This document shows positions 14,638 through 23,772 of a stretch of 49,214 nucleotides of DNA, in pieces. The stretch's first letter is position 1, and each line of letters starts with the position of its first letter. Under the pieces are notes generated by a model. The model was not told the DNA's origin and did no database searches. It saw only the letters and a list, made by a program, of their open reading frames with translations. The stretch lies in assembly GCA_030842085.1 (NCBI GenBank), contig JAUUSE010000008.1, positions 1-49,214 on the forward strand, read 5' to 3'. The DNA is from Timburyella sp030842085 (GTDB lineage Bacteria; Bacillota; Clostridia; Oscillospirales; Acutalibacteraceae). Made by a program: the position numbers and the translations under genes.

Positions 14638-16677
14638 TTATTCCTCCTGTGTGCTGACAATATTGTAATACTGGCGCGAGGTTATAATATATACAATTAT
14701 ATAGAACACAGCGAACAGCACAAAGCATCCAATGGTGATGCCTACAAGCAGCCAGAAGTTCGTTAGGCTGAACAGTGCAAGAATCTTTCGAATAAGCGGG
14801 AAAGCAAACGCTACATGCAGTCCTGCCGCAACAAGCGGCATAAAGAATATAGTAAGCACCTGAGAGTTTATGCTCTTCTTTATTTCGCGCTTTGTCATGC
14901 CCACTTTCTGAAGTATGTCAAAACGGCCTTTGTCCTCATATCCTTCGGTAATCTGTTTGTAATACATAATAAGCACTGCACCGATTATAAACACTATTCC
15001 AAGCAGTATTCCTAAAAAGAAGAGCCCGCCGTACAGCGCATAAAACCCGGCTCGCTCAGACGCCACGCCTTCAACGGTTATATTTATTTGCTGTTCATCC
15101 TCTATTGCCTTAAGCCTTGAGCTTATCTCATTTTCTATCTCTATCTGTTTCTCGTCGCTGCAGCTTAAGTCGAAAGCGTAATAGCTGTGTTTGTATGAGG
15201 TTAAATCATTTTCACCGCCGTATTTTGCGACAATCTCATCAAACATATTTTCCCACTTGTTTATATCCGGCACAAATATAAACACCGAAGCTATAACGCT
15301 CATGACATCGTTTCCGTTATCGGTGAAATCATCGACGACTTCCTTTACTTTCCATGTGCCGGCATCTTCAAGAGTTATGGTATCATAATCATAATCCGAC
15401 TTTGTGGAATATATAAGCACCTCGTCGTCTGCAAGCGTCTTGCTTTCGCCCATAACCTTGTTATAATCCTCAAGCGGGACTATAAAAATCTGCCGGTAAT
15501 TTCCCACATTAAGCGCTTGGACGCCGGTAAAGTTACTGAAATTATCATCGTTGAACAGCGCCTTATTGCCGTCAAAAAATCCGGCCACCCCGAGGTATCG
15601 ATAATTAAGAAGATTTTCTGTGCCTACGCCTTTGTCATTCAACACATAGGCTATTGTATCCTCTACAAGCTTACTTTTTTCTGTGTCAATAGAATAGGTT
15701 TCCGTTACAATATTTCGCGGATATCTGCTTCTCAGGCTGTCCTCCGTGCCGATATAAAGAGAGGCTGTGGACATTATCATAACAAGCACCATTGTCGAGA
15801 GTATGCATATAGATGCAAGGCCTGCGCCGTTGCGCTTCATACGGTAGGCCATTGACGATACCGATATAAAGTGATTGGTCTTATAATAATAACGTTTATT
15901 TTTCTGCAGCAGTTTGCACAGCGCTACCGAACCTGATATAAAAATCATATAGGTTGCAACTATTACCATGATAACAGCTACAAAAAACCACATCAGCGCT
16001 TCTACCGGCTCTTTAATCGTTACGGCGAGATAATAAGCGCCGGCAAGCAGTATAATTCCCAAAACAGCTATAACCCAGTTGGCTTTCGGCTTTTTCTCGC
16101 CCACTGCTTCGCTGCGCAGCAGCTCAAGCGGGTTTGAAAGGTGGATTTGACGCAGAGCGTTCAGCAATATAAGCAGAAATATCACGCCGAATATGCAAAC
16201 AGTCTGAAGAATTGTATTAGGGCTTATATAAAAGGAAAAGTCCGCCTCTCCGCCCAGTATGCGTATCATAAGCAGCTCGCCTATCTTGGAAAAAAGTATG
16301 CCGCTTATCATGCCGACGACTAAAGCTATTACGGCTATTATAAGACATTCCCAGAAAAGAATTCGCGCAAGGTTTATCTTACCCATGCCGAGAATGTTGT
16401 AAAGTCCGAACTCCTTTTTGCGGCGGCGCATTAAGAATGAGTTGGTATAAAACAGAAAAATCAGCGAAAATACCGCTACTACTATGCAGCCCTCTGAAAG
16501 AATAGCCTGCATTTCATCGCCGCCTGGCATTGATTTTACCGTTGCATTCGACGACAAAAACGAAACTATATAATACATAAGCACCATGCCAATACAGGTT
16601 AAAATATACGGCAGGTATATCTTGCGGTTTTTGGTTATGCCCGTCCATGCGAGCCTTGGGTAAATATAGCGGCTCAT
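14638..16677 (-). CDS. BceB-type ABC transporter permease, module 2
   Basis: A 679-residue FtsX-family permease like that of module 1 but clearly diverged. It begins MSRYIYPRLAWTGITKNRKIYLPYI, has about ten membrane segments, and carries a large extracellular domain (roughly residues 310-530, from ASLYIGTEDSLRSRYPRN onward) expected to bind antimicrobial-peptide complexes. Its start overlaps the ATPase stop by 4 bp (ATGA). A lipoprotein gene follows after 3 bp. Presence of RR, kinase, ATPase and permease in one block supports a peptide-resistance role; the actual inducer cannot be read from the sequence. Confidence 0.9.
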   Translation of the reverse strand: MSRYIYPRLAWTGITKNRKIYLPYILTCIGMVLMYYIVSFLSSNATVKSMPGGDEMQAILSEGCIVVAVFSLIFLFYTNSFLMRRRKKEFGLYNILGMGKINLARILFWECLIIAVIALVVGMISGILFSKIGELLMIRILGGEADFSFYISPNTILQTVCIFGVIFLLILLNALRQIHLSNPLELLRSEAVGEKKPKANWVIAVLGIILLAGAYYLAVTIKEPVEALMWFFVAVIMVIVATYMIFISGSVALCKLLQKNKRYYYKTNHFISVSSMAYRMKRNGAGLASICILSTMVLVMIMSTASLYIGTEDSLRSRYPRNIVTETYSIDTEKSKLVEDTIAYVLNDKGVGTENLLNYRYLGVAGFFDGNKALFNDDNFSNFTGVQALNVGNYRQIFIVPLEDYNKVMGESKTLADDEVLIYSTKSDYDYDTITLEDAGTWKVKEVVDDFTDNGNDVMSVIASVFIFVPDINKWENMFDEIVAKYGGENDLTSYKHSYYAFDLSCSDEKQIEIENEISSRLKAIEDEQQINITVEGVASERAGFYALYGGLFFLGILLGIVFIIGAVLIMYYKQITEGYEDKGRFDILQKVGMTKREIKKSINSQVLTIFFMPLVAAGLHVAFAFPLIRKILALFSLTNFWLLVGITIGCFVLFAVFYIIVYIITSRQYYNIVSTQEE

Positions 16678-17438
16678 TGACGGTCACCGCCTGTCGCAAG
16701 CATTGTGAGGGTATCCGAGATTTTCTGATAAAGCTGCTCATTTGTGTTGTTGCCGCGGTAAATCTGATGGTATACCATTCCGTCCTTTATAAACAGCACA
16801 CGACTGGCATGGCTCGCCGCTTTTACCGAGTGTGTTACCATGAGTATTGTCTGACCCTCGTGGTTGATTGCTGAAAAAAGCTGCAGCAGCTCATCGGTTG
16901 ATTTTGAATCGAGTGCGCCGGTGGGCTCGTCGGCAAGTATAAGGCGCGGCTCGGTAATAAGCGCTCTGGCTACGGCGGCGCGCTGCTTCTGGCCGCCGGA
17001 TATCTCATATGGATACTTATTTAATAAGTCGTATATCATAAGCTTGTGTGCTATTGGGTCAAGCCGATGCTTCATTTCTTTAAACGACTTTCCGGCCAGT
17101 ACAAGCGGAAGAAATATATTGTCCTGCACTGAAAAGGTGTCGAGCAAATTAAATTCCTGAAACACAAAGCCTAAGTTGTCGCGCCTAAATTTTGCAATTT
17201 CAGACTCCTTTATCTTGCTGAGATCTCTTCCGTCGAGCATCACCGTACCGCCTGTCGGCTTGTCAAGCGCGGCTAAAATATTAAGCAGCGTCGTTTTGCC
17301 GGAGCCGGATTCACCCATTATTGCTACATACTCTCCCGCTTCAACGCTGAAAGACACATTCTGCAGCGCTTGGACCTGATTGCCACCAAAGCGCGTGGTA
17401 TAAGTCTTTTTAAGATTTGCTACCTCTAAAATCGGCAT
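16674..17438 (-). CDS. BceA-type ABC transporter ATPase, module 2
   Basis: A 254-residue ATPase with Walker A GESGSGKT, Q-loop FQEFNLLD, signature ISGGQKQR, Walker B LILADEP plus TGALDS, and switch histidine THS. The start at ATG 17438 has GGAGGT 8 bp upstream; the frame is open for another 63 bp but without a ribosome-binding site. It is the partner of the permease that overlaps its stop. A tandem CTTACATTTT motif lies upstream (17510-17546), the likely binding site of the module's response regulator. Confidence 0.94.
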   Translation of the reverse strand: MPILEVANLKKTYTTRFGGNQVQALQNVSFSVEAGEYVAIMGESGSGKTTLLNILAALDKPTGGTVMLDGRDLSKIKESEIAKFRRDNLGFVFQEFNLLDTFSVQDNIFLPLVLAGKSFKEMKHRLDPIAHKLMIYDLLNKYPYEISGGQKQRAAVARALITEPRLILADEPTGALDSKSTDELLQLFSAINHEGQTILMVTHSVKAASHASRVLFIKDGMVYHQIYRGNNTNEQLYQKISDTLTMLATGGDRQ

Positions 17439-17469
17439 TTTTAGTACCTCCAAAACTATTTTGCAAGAG

Positions 17470-17546
17470 TATTGTAACAAAAAAGGAAAATGCAGCGCCA
17501 TAGATTTGGCTTACATTTTCCCATCGCAATCTTACATTTTTGAAAG
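17470..17546 (-). promoter_or_regulatory. Tandem candidate operator upstream of module 2 transporter
   Basis: CTTACATTTT occurs at 17510-17519 and 17531-17540, exactly 21 bp (two helical turns) apart; the second continues as TGAAAG, a near match to the TGTAAG half of the module 1 site. A TACAAT -10 candidate lies near 17473-17478 on the minus strand, without a consensus -35. Short A/T-rich palindromes of this kind are known for GraR/BceR-like regulators. Confidence 0.55.
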
Positions 17547-17596
17547 ATGCTTGCTAATTTTTCTATGCTAATCAAAATAAAAATAATCATAAATTT

Positions 17597-18109
17597 TTAC
17601 AGTTCAATATCTATTTGATATTCGCCGTCAATTAAAAAGAAATCGCATCCATGTTTTTTGCACATCTCAAAATTGCGTTCATTCTCCTCCACCGCAAATT
17701 CTTTTGTGAACTGTGAGTCGTCCAGCCGAGTTTCAATAATATTAGCATATTTTTTTATTTTATCAAAATTTTCTATGATATATCTTTTTGTCATAACAAG
17801 GCAAAAATACTTTATTTGCTTTAAATATTTTTCGCTAAAATCCTCTTTCCAATTAAAAGGAATGTAGCATCCCTCAATGACAAGGTTTTGATTATTTTCA
17901 ATGGCAGTTTTTATTATTTCTCTTATAATTGGCCAGAGATATGTTTGCAATTTTTCATCATTCTCTGGAGTTAATTCTGTATTTTTGCTTCGGATAAGCC
18001 CCATTTTCACCCAATCAATAGATAAATATGGATATTTATATTTTTCCAAAATCTTTTGTGCCGCAAGAGTTTTTCCTGTGTGAGAAGCGCCTGCAATCAA
18101 AACAATCAT
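17597..18109 (-). CDS. P-loop kinase-like protein (zeta-toxin/adenylate-kinase-like)
   Basis: A 170-residue NTPase with Walker A GASHTGKT at residues 7-14 and an SIDWVKMGLIRSK segment shared by small-molecule kinases of the zeta-toxin/AAA_33 type; NLVIEGCYIPFNW resembles the substrate-binding strand. The phosphoryl acceptor is not identifiable. Base composition is noticeably more AT-rich than its neighbours, and the gene splits the kinase from the ABC transporter of Bce module 2, so it may be a later insertion. No partner antitoxin is adjacent, which argues against a plain toxin-antitoxin role. Confidence 0.7.
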   Translation of the reverse strand: MIVLIAGASHTGKTLAAQKILEKYKYPYLSIDWVKMGLIRSKNTELTPENDEKLQTYLWPIIREIIKTAIENNQNLVIEGCYIPFNWKEDFSEKYLKQIKYFCLVMTKRYIIENFDKIKKYANIIETRLDDSQFTKEFAVEENERNFEMCKKHGCDFFLIDGEYQIDIEL

Positions 18110-18265
18110 TTTTACTTTCTCCTCAAAAGGCTCTAATTTAAAGGGATATTTATAAAATTTCTTTGTCCATTTTCTTTCTATAAATTACACAGGAAAGCTG
18201 CTTTAAACATCATTTTATTGTCTTGAGAAGCAGTGTATTAAAAAGTCAAAATCAGTTTTTAAAAT

Positions 18266-19258
18266 TTACTCTACTTCCAGCTTGTCCCTTTTAAGCTCAA
18301 TATATACAACCGTGCCTTCTCCTATGGCTGATACCGCCCAAATGCGATGATGCAGATTTTTACATATTCTCGACGAAAGATAAAGTCCTATTCCACTTGC
18401 CTTTTTATCGCTTCGGCCGTTATAGCCGGTATAGCCCTTGTCAAAAATCCGCGGCAAATCTTCCGGCGCTATGCCTATGCCGGTGTCTTTAATCCTCAGT
18501 GTTTTGTCACGTTCCATGTCTATCGTTACAGTCCCGCCGGGAGGAGTATATTTTACCGCGTTGGATATTACCTGCTCTATTACAAACAGCAGCCATTTCT
18601 CATCCGTCAGCACAGTGCAGTTTACATCTTCGTAATTTAGCTTTATTTTTTTGCGTATAAACTGTGAAGCAAATTTTCTTATCGCCTGCTTTATTATATT
18701 GTCCAAATCATATTCTTTAAAAACATAATCGGTAGAAACAGAATCCAATCGCAGCACCATAAGCGCCATTTCAACATACTGCTCTATGCGCTGAAGCTCA
18801 TCCGACATGTCCCTGCCAAGCTCGCTCTCATCATCCTGAAGCCGCAGCCGCATAGATGCTATAGGCGTTTTTATCTGATGCGCCCACAAATAATAATACT
18901 CCGTAAGGTCGGTATATTCTGCGCGCATTTTGTTGGTTACTTCCTGACGGTCGTTATATAAGGCGCGCACTATCTCTTGATAGTCCTCCTCAAGCGGGCT
19001 GTTTGGAGGCGGCAAATGTTCGCAGGTTACCTTTATATCGTTTATGAGCTCCTGCAGGCGGGCATGTTTCCTTACAAATAGAATAAAGTTTAAAACCAGT
19101 GCAATTATACCGATAAACAGGCAAATTGAGCCGGCGTATACCACCGCCATTACAGGCAGCTTATAAAGCATAAATATACAGGTAAATACAAGGACAAAAA
19201 CAAAATAAAGCACTACTGCCTTTATATGCTGTTTTATATATTTTATCAGCAAACCCAT
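18266..19258 (-). CDS. BceS-type histidine kinase, module 2
   Basis: A 330-residue kinase with two membrane segments (about 13-32 and 40-62) joined by a very short outer loop, so it probably senses through its ABC transporter. The H-box WAHQIKTPI holds His127; the catalytic domain shows the N-box VISNAVKYTPPGG, G1 DTGIGI and G2 ASGIGLYL. ATG 19258 with GGTGGA upstream is preferred over an ATG 60 bp earlier that has no ribosome-binding site. It follows the response regulator and a DUF6054 gene on the same strand. Confidence 0.92.
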   Translation of the reverse strand: MGLLIKYIKQHIKAVVLYFVFVLVFTCIFMLYKLPVMAVVYAGSICLFIGIIALVLNFILFVRKHARLQELINDIKVTCEHLPPPNSPLEEDYQEIVRALYNDRQEVTNKMRAEYTDLTEYYYLWAHQIKTPIASMRLRLQDDESELGRDMSDELQRIEQYVEMALMVLRLDSVSTDYVFKEYDLDNIIKQAIRKFASQFIRKKIKLNYEDVNCTVLTDEKWLLFVIEQVISNAVKYTPPGGTVTIDMERDKTLRIKDTGIGIAPEDLPRIFDKGYTGYNGRSDKKASGIGLYLSSRICKNLHHRIWAVSAIGEGTVVYIELKRDKLEVE

Positions 19259-19399
19259 TTTATCCACCGTTTTCCTCTTTGCCGCAATATAAGATACTAT
19301 ACCCTTATTTTGAGCCATGGCATCGCAAAGATTTTATTATGTATTTCTATCTGTACCCGCTGCAAAGCGGACGTCTGCACTATATGCCTACAATATGAT

Positions 19400-19729
19400 T
19401 TAATTATATAACACTTCCTTTAGCTTGTCGAGAAAAGCCTCTTCGCCAAATGTGTTTATCTTAAAAAACATCGCCTGACTGCCGCCGGCGGTAATGGCCG
19501 AAAGGCATATAGTATCCCCCGATTTAAGCAATGTCACATTAAGGCTTACCCTGTTCCCGCCTGAGTAGCTGTACCGCTCAAACACGCGCACGCTGCAACG
19601 TGTGTCGCCTATCAGCATGTCGCTTCTGTCCTCAAGAGTGGCAGACATGCTGCCGTTTAAAATGCCCTGTTCTATTCTTGTCAAAATCTCATCAAAATTG
19701 CCCGATAGAGTTACTTCTAATTTCGCCAA
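19400..19729 (-). CDS. DUF6054-like small protein
   Basis: A 109-residue soluble protein (MAKLEVTLSGNFDEILTRIE to FGEEAFLDKLKEVLYN) whose pattern, including GGNRVSLNVTL and ITAGGSQAMFFKINTFGEEAF, I recognise as the DUF6054 family. No signal peptide or membrane helix. It lies between the response regulator and the kinase of Bce module 2, spaced 73 bp and 141 bp from them, all on the minus strand. Function is unknown; the position suggests a link to the module or merely shared transcription. Confidence 0.7.
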   Translation of the reverse strand: MAKLEVTLSGNFDEILTRIEQGILNGSMSATLEDRSDMLIGDTRCSVRVFERYSYSGGNRVSLNVTLLKSGDTICLSAITAGGSQAMFFKINTFGEEAFLDKLKEVLYN

Positions 19730-19802
19730 GGCTGCACCTCCGATTTACACTCTTAATATATCAGCTTTGCATATTAATTGATTAAATTGGAGCTTTCAAA
19801 AG

Positions 19803-20474
19803 CTATTCAACAATATATCCCATGCCTACCTTTGTGGCTATAAAGTCCGGAATACCGGCGCTCTCCAGCTTTTTGCGCAGACGGTTTACATTTACGCTGA
19901 GTGTGTTCTCATCTACATAGCTGTCGCTTTCCCAAAGCCGCTGCATAAGTCTTTCTCGGCTCACTACCTTGCCTTTGTTTTCCATAAGCGTCTGCATGAT
20001 TTTATATTCATTTTTGGTTAGGTCTATCTTTTCTCCGTTAAATACAATGCTGGCGTCCGCCGTGTTAAGCATTACGCCGCGGTGCTCCAGCACGGTTATA
20101 CGGCTGCTGTAATCGTACGTTCTTCTAAGTATTGCCTGAATTTTTGCCATGAGCACGCTGTTGTCAAAGGGCTTTGCAATAAAATCGTCGCCGCCCATGT
20201 TCATCGCCATTACTATATTCATGTTGTCTGACGCAGACGATATAAATATGACCGGCACCTGTGATACTCGCCTTATCTGAGTGCACCAGTGGTAGCCGTT
20301 GAAAAACGGCAGAGATATGTCAAGCAGGACAAGATGCGGGTCGTACTCTGTAAAGCAAGACAGCACGTCATGAAAATCTTCGACGCATTTTGCCTCCAAA
20401 TCCCACGTCTCAATCTGCTTTTTAACGGCCGCAGCTATGCCGACATCATCTTCAACAATAAGTATTCTGTACAT
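19803..20474 (-). CDS. BceR-type response regulator, module 2
   Basis: A 223-residue OmpR-family regulator. The receiver has acidic residues at 8-10, the phospho-acceptor in LLDISLP at about Asp52, the BceR-like NGYHWC stretch, and the switch lysine in FIAKPF. The DNA-binding winged helix ends DFIATKVGMGYIVE. The start at 20474 has GAGGAAT immediately upstream; an earlier in-frame start lacks a ribosome-binding site. Unlike the module 1 regulator, the receiver has full length. It probably activates the ATPase-permease genes through the tandem site at 17510-17546. Confidence 0.93.
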   Translation of the reverse strand: MYRILIVEDDVGIAAAVKKQIETWDLEAKCVEDFHDVLSCFTEYDPHLVLLDISLPFFNGYHWCTQIRRVSQVPVIFISSASDNMNIVMAMNMGGDDFIAKPFDNSVLMAKIQAILRRTYDYSSRITVLEHRGVMLNTADASIVFNGEKIDLTKNEYKIMQTLMENKGKVVSRERLMQRLWESDSYVDENTLSVNVNRLRKKLESAGIPDFIATKVGMGYIVE

Positions 20475-20640
20475 ATTCCTCACAACCAATATACATCTTA
20501 AACAATATGCGCTCAAAATTATGCGCTCTAATTTTGCTTTTGCCGCCGCAGATGTATGCGCGTATTCGCAGCAGCCGCTTTAGCCGACCATTATATAATG
20601 AAGCTGCCGTCAGCCGCTCACCGCAGACTATGCTGTATTG

Positions 20641-22218
20641 CTACACCCTTAGCCGGAAGGTGCGCGGCGCAAGCTTATAAATAAGCAGGCTTGCTACAAT
20701 GCAGTAAATCACGCAGAAGCAGATTGCAGTTATTCCAAAAGTGAAAGTCGGCAGGCGCATCTGCATAAATGCAAAGCAGACAAAATATGTCACAAGCGAT
20801 ACGGCTTTATAAGTTCCGCTTTTCATCTCAATGCCGGCGTTGTAAGGCTGAAGCAGATAATACATAGTTAGGTGATGCACGGAAAAGAAGATGCTCAGCG
20901 CTACTATTGAAACCACAAACACCGCATAATTAAGCTGATTATCGGTTCCGCCGGAGACAAAAAGCAGCGCCGCAAGCCCAACTCCTATTACTACGGCCGG
21001 AGGAAGATTTATTTTTATTATCTCGCGCAGCCTTATTACAAACAGCTTTAATATCGACTTCGGCTGCTTATAAAACGAATATGTCAGCATGCTGTGGTCG
21101 CAGTTCATAAACAGCGCCTGCGTAAAGCCTATGCCTCGGTTTATTGCATACATAATAAACACAAAATACGGCAGATAAACCATAAGCAGGCTGTTTACGT
21201 CCGCATGTATTTCCGGCAGCATATAAACCGCCGCTGTCGCCGCAACGGCAAGGCAAATGCATACGGCGGTAAGCTTTAATGTCGACTTCCATAAAATACG
21301 CTGGTGCCGCTTTATAAATAAGTCATTAAAATATTCAAAGCCCTTGCGGCTGCTTGTTATATTTTCATCTGCAGATATAAACTTGCGGCTCCTGTCCCTC
21401 ACCGCTGTTTTCTTGGACTGTACCTGACTCTTGGCGTTAACAAGTATTTTATGATACATTTGTCTGTATTCGCCAAATCTGGCAATTTTAACACAGGAAA
21501 GCACCCCTGCCGCAATAGTTGCAACAGCGGCGATGATAAATACAAGCTCCGGCATCGCAAGTCCTGCCGCTGGAAGTCCGAAAGCGGCGGCAAAAAGCAG
21601 CACAATAAGTATCCATGTAGCAGCGCTTGGACCGTTTTCATTAACGGCTTTACCGCTTTTCTCATATATTATTAAGTATATCGCAGCTACAATAAGCTTC
21701 ATGCCGGCAATAAAGAAAGGCAAAATTGCGCACAGCCACAGCGGAAACGACAAAAGGCTTCCGAAAAGCATTGTGAACGGAATAAATCCCACTATCACTT
21801 TCAAAATAGCATAGCCGTAATTTGTAAGCGTATATTTTTTAGCGTCCATCCTCATCAATATCATTGCATAGTATTTGTCGTTTGTGGGATTAAACATGTA
21901 GGTATTCATAAGCGCTCCGATTATTGTGAGAAAGAAAAAAGAATGCAGGAATATAGCGCTATGCGGTATTTGAACATTTTCAAACACTGTCTGCACGCCA
22001 AAAAACACGACCGCTAAATATATAGCCTTGCCGGCAAATATCGATATAAATTCCCAAATAGCGGCTATTACGTTCGCCAGCACCTTAAGCCAGCCGGCGC
22101 TGTATAAAGAAGACGGCAGCAGCCGGCCTATAAACGGAATTTGCTTTATAGAATACAGGATTCCGTTAACCCTGTATGTATTCTTAAGTGAAAAGGATAT
22201 AAAAAAGCTGTTAATCAT
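20641..22218 (-). CDS. ABC exporter membrane protein
   Basis: A 525-residue integral membrane protein with about 12 hydrophobic segments and a basic cytoplasmic loop near residues 265-300 (KSQVQSKKTAVRDRSRKF). No catalytic motif is visible. It overlaps the preceding ATPase gene by 8 bp, so the two form an ABC-2-like exporter. The family is not recognised beyond that, and the substrate is unknown. It lies directly upstream of the Bce module 2 regulator on the same strand, so it may be part of the same envelope-defence cluster. Confidence 0.8.
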   Translation of the reverse strand: MINSFFISFSLKNTYRVNGILYSIKQIPFIGRLLPSSLYSAGWLKVLANVIAAIWEFISIFAGKAIYLAVVFFGVQTVFENVQIPHSAIFLHSFFFLTIIGALMNTYMFNPTNDKYYAMILMRMDAKKYTLTNYGYAILKVIVGFIPFTMLFGSLLSFPLWLCAILPFFIAGMKLIVAAIYLIIYEKSGKAVNENGPSAATWILIVLLFAAAFGLPAAGLAMPELVFIIAAVATIAAGVLSCVKIARFGEYRQMYHKILVNAKSQVQSKKTAVRDRSRKFISADENITSSRKGFEYFNDLFIKRHQRILWKSTLKLTAVCICLAVAATAAVYMLPEIHADVNSLLMVYLPYFVFIMYAINRGIGFTQALFMNCDHSMLTYSFYKQPKSILKLFVIRLREIIKINLPPAVVIGVGLAALLFVSGGTDNQLNYAVFVVSIVALSIFFSVHHLTMYYLLQPYNAGIEMKSGTYKAVSLVTYFVCFAFMQMRLPTFTFGITAICFCVIYCIVASLLIYKLAPRTFRLRV

Positions 22219-22918
22219 CTATATCATCCCTCAGCGCTGCAAGTATTTTGGCCTTAAAGTCATGACTGTCAAGATTAGATTTGTCAACCGTCTCTATCTC
22301 GCCGTGGCTCAGCAGCACGATTTCGTCGCATAAATCCAGCGCCAAATCCAAAATGTGCGTAGAGAATATCGTCACCCTATCGGACTTCAGCGAGCGCAAA
22401 AGCTGCTTCATCTCCTCGGCAACGACAACGTCAAGAGATGTAAGCGGCTCGTCTAACAGCAAAAGGTTTGGCTGTGCGATAACATTTACAAGCATCTGCA
22501 TTTTATTCTTCATGCCGTGGGAATAGTCTTTCATAAGCTTGTCCCTGTCATCGGACGCTATGCTCATATATTCAAAATATTCATCCAGCGGACGCGGATT
22601 TTTTATGCTGTCTTTATTGATATCAATAAAGAACTTAAGGAACTCACGGCCTGTCAAAAACTCCGGCACTGTGGGGGTTGAAAGCACATAGCCTATATCC
22701 TCCGGCTTGACCTCGCGCCGCTGCCCGCCATCCTCAAAATAAAAACTGCCGCTGTCTATGGTAATATCTTTGTTCAGGCAGTTGAACAATGTGGTCTTGC
22801 CGGCGCCGTTTCGGCCCAGCAGTCCATATATCTTGCCGCTTTCAAAGCTGAAGTCTATATCGCGCAGCACTTTCTTGCTCTCGTAGCTTTTAGATAGGTG
22901 TTCAATTACAAAGTACAT
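22211..22918 (-). CDS. ABC transporter ATP-binding protein
   Basis: A 235-residue CcmA-like ATPase: Walker A GRNGAGKT, Q-loop VLSTPTV (without the usual Gln), an altered signature YSHGMKNK in place of LSGGQ, Walker B LLLLDEP followed by LTSLD, and switch histidine STH. YSHGMKxK-type signatures are common in exporters for bacteriocins or peptides, so the change is not a sign of inactivity. The start at 22918 is preceded by AAAGGGAGAAAG. Its stop overlaps the membrane protein gene by 8 bp. Confidence 0.92.
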   Translation of the reverse strand: MYFVIEHLSKSYESKKVLRDIDFSFESGKIYGLLGRNGAGKTTLFNCLNKDITIDSGSFYFEDGGQRREVKPEDIGYVLSTPTVPEFLTGREFLKFFIDINKDSIKNPRPLDEYFEYMSIASDDRDKLMKDYSHGMKNKMQMLVNVIAQPNLLLLDEPLTSLDVVVAEEMKQLLRSLKSDRVTIFSTHILDLALDLCDEIVLLSHGEIETVDKSNLDSHDFKAKILAALRDDIDD

Positions 22919-23187
22919 ATCTTTCTCCCTTTATTGTCCTTTCGCGCAGACTTGAATACCTGCCGAAGTGGACATATATTTTCAGTAAGACTTATTCCAA
23001 ATTTTAATTATTATAACTTTAATATAGCTCTTTGACAATATTTCAAGTATAAATTTACATCAATTATATTTATTTTAAAAAAGCTGGAATAACAAACTTA
23101 TTAAAAATTCAAAGATGCAGCAGATGTATGCTTTAATATATTTATAATATCGTAAATATGTTTAACGCCGCTCTCTTAAAACTATCT

Positions 23188-23397
23188 TCACTTTATATTA
23201 TCCCTCAGCCCAAGCATATAATCACTTGAAACTCCATAATAACGGCAGAGTGTGATAAGATGACGTATAGGCAGCTCATTGGCTCCTCTTTCATAGCGCG
23301 CGTACATTGACTGGGATGTTCCAAGCACCTCTGCTATCTCCTGCTGGGTTTTATCATTGTCTTCACGCAAATCACGTATACGCTTTACATAATTCAT
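23188..23397 (-). CDS. Small Xre-family (HTH_3) transcriptional regulator
   Basis: A 69-residue protein that is essentially one helix-turn-helix: RIRDLREDNDKTQQEIAEVL then GTSQSMYARYERGANELP and YYGVSSDYMLGL, the classical Cro/C1 pattern. ATG 23397 with GGTGGTGA upstream is preferred over a start 27 bp earlier. A long dyad (23425-23465) lies just upstream, the likely autoregulatory operator. It is the last chromosomal gene before the left end of the mobile element, so it could be either host or element-borne; the inferred boundary favours host. Confidence 0.88.
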   Translation of the reverse strand: MNYVKRIRDLREDNDKTQQEIAEVLGTSQSMYARYERGANELPIRHLITLCRYYGVSSDYMLGLRDNIK

Positions 23398-23424
23398 TTC
23401 ACCACCCTTACCGCATGTTAACAC

Positions 23425-23465
23425 AGTACAAATACTTACTTTTATTTTTAGTAAACATTTGTACT
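23425..23465. promoter_or_regulatory. Long dyad upstream of the Xre gene
   Basis: AGTACAAAT (23425-23433) and ATTTGTACT (23457-23465) are perfect complements, and the inner sequence continues the symmetry (TTACT...AGTAA). The whole 41-bp segment is a near-palindrome 28 bp upstream of the Xre start codon, fitting paired operators for a dimeric repressor. Confidence 0.6.
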
Positions 23466-23630
23466 ATAATTTATGGGCAGTAAAAAGCGGAATTTTATCG
23501 ATAATTCTATGTAAAACATGAAAAAAATATGTCATTTCATAAGTTCCGTATTTATATACTGGTAAAGAACAATAAAAAGTGTCACAGCTATAGACGGCGC
23601 TTTTTTGATATCTTTTTATATTTGTTTCAT

Positions 23631-23648
23631 ATATGAGTGATATAAAAA
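23631..23648. repeat. Candidate left element end (att)
   Basis: ATATGAGTGATA at 23631-23642 is the exact reverse complement of 31534-31545 at the right end; TATAAAAA (23641-23648) recurs directly at 31555-31562. Large serine recombinase attP half-sites are imperfect inverted repeats, so this fits one half of the phage-type site. Confidence 0.4.
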
Positions 23649-23727
23649 AGGGAAACTGCAAAATCCCTGATTCCATACGGATTCAGGGAATACAAAAAAT
23701 ATATTGAAGCTATCACATTACGCAAGA

Positions 23728-23759
23728 CGCCGCCCGAATGGACAAGGGGCGGTGTTTTT
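23728..23759 (+). terminator. Intrinsic terminator near left end of element
   Basis: CGCCGCCC (23728-23735) pairs with GGGCGGTG (23747-23754) across an 11-nt loop and is followed by TTTTT. Confidence 0.6.
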
Positions 23760-23772
23760 GTTTGATGGGGCT

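Noticed and set aside
22211..22918. Calling the exporter ATPase defective because of its altered signature
   Set aside because: YSHGMKxK-type signatures occur in many working exporters; Walker motifs and the switch histidine are intact.
23464..23676. Minus-strand frame of 70 codons at the element's left edge
   Set aside because: No ribosome-binding site, low complexity, and it crosses the inferred att site.
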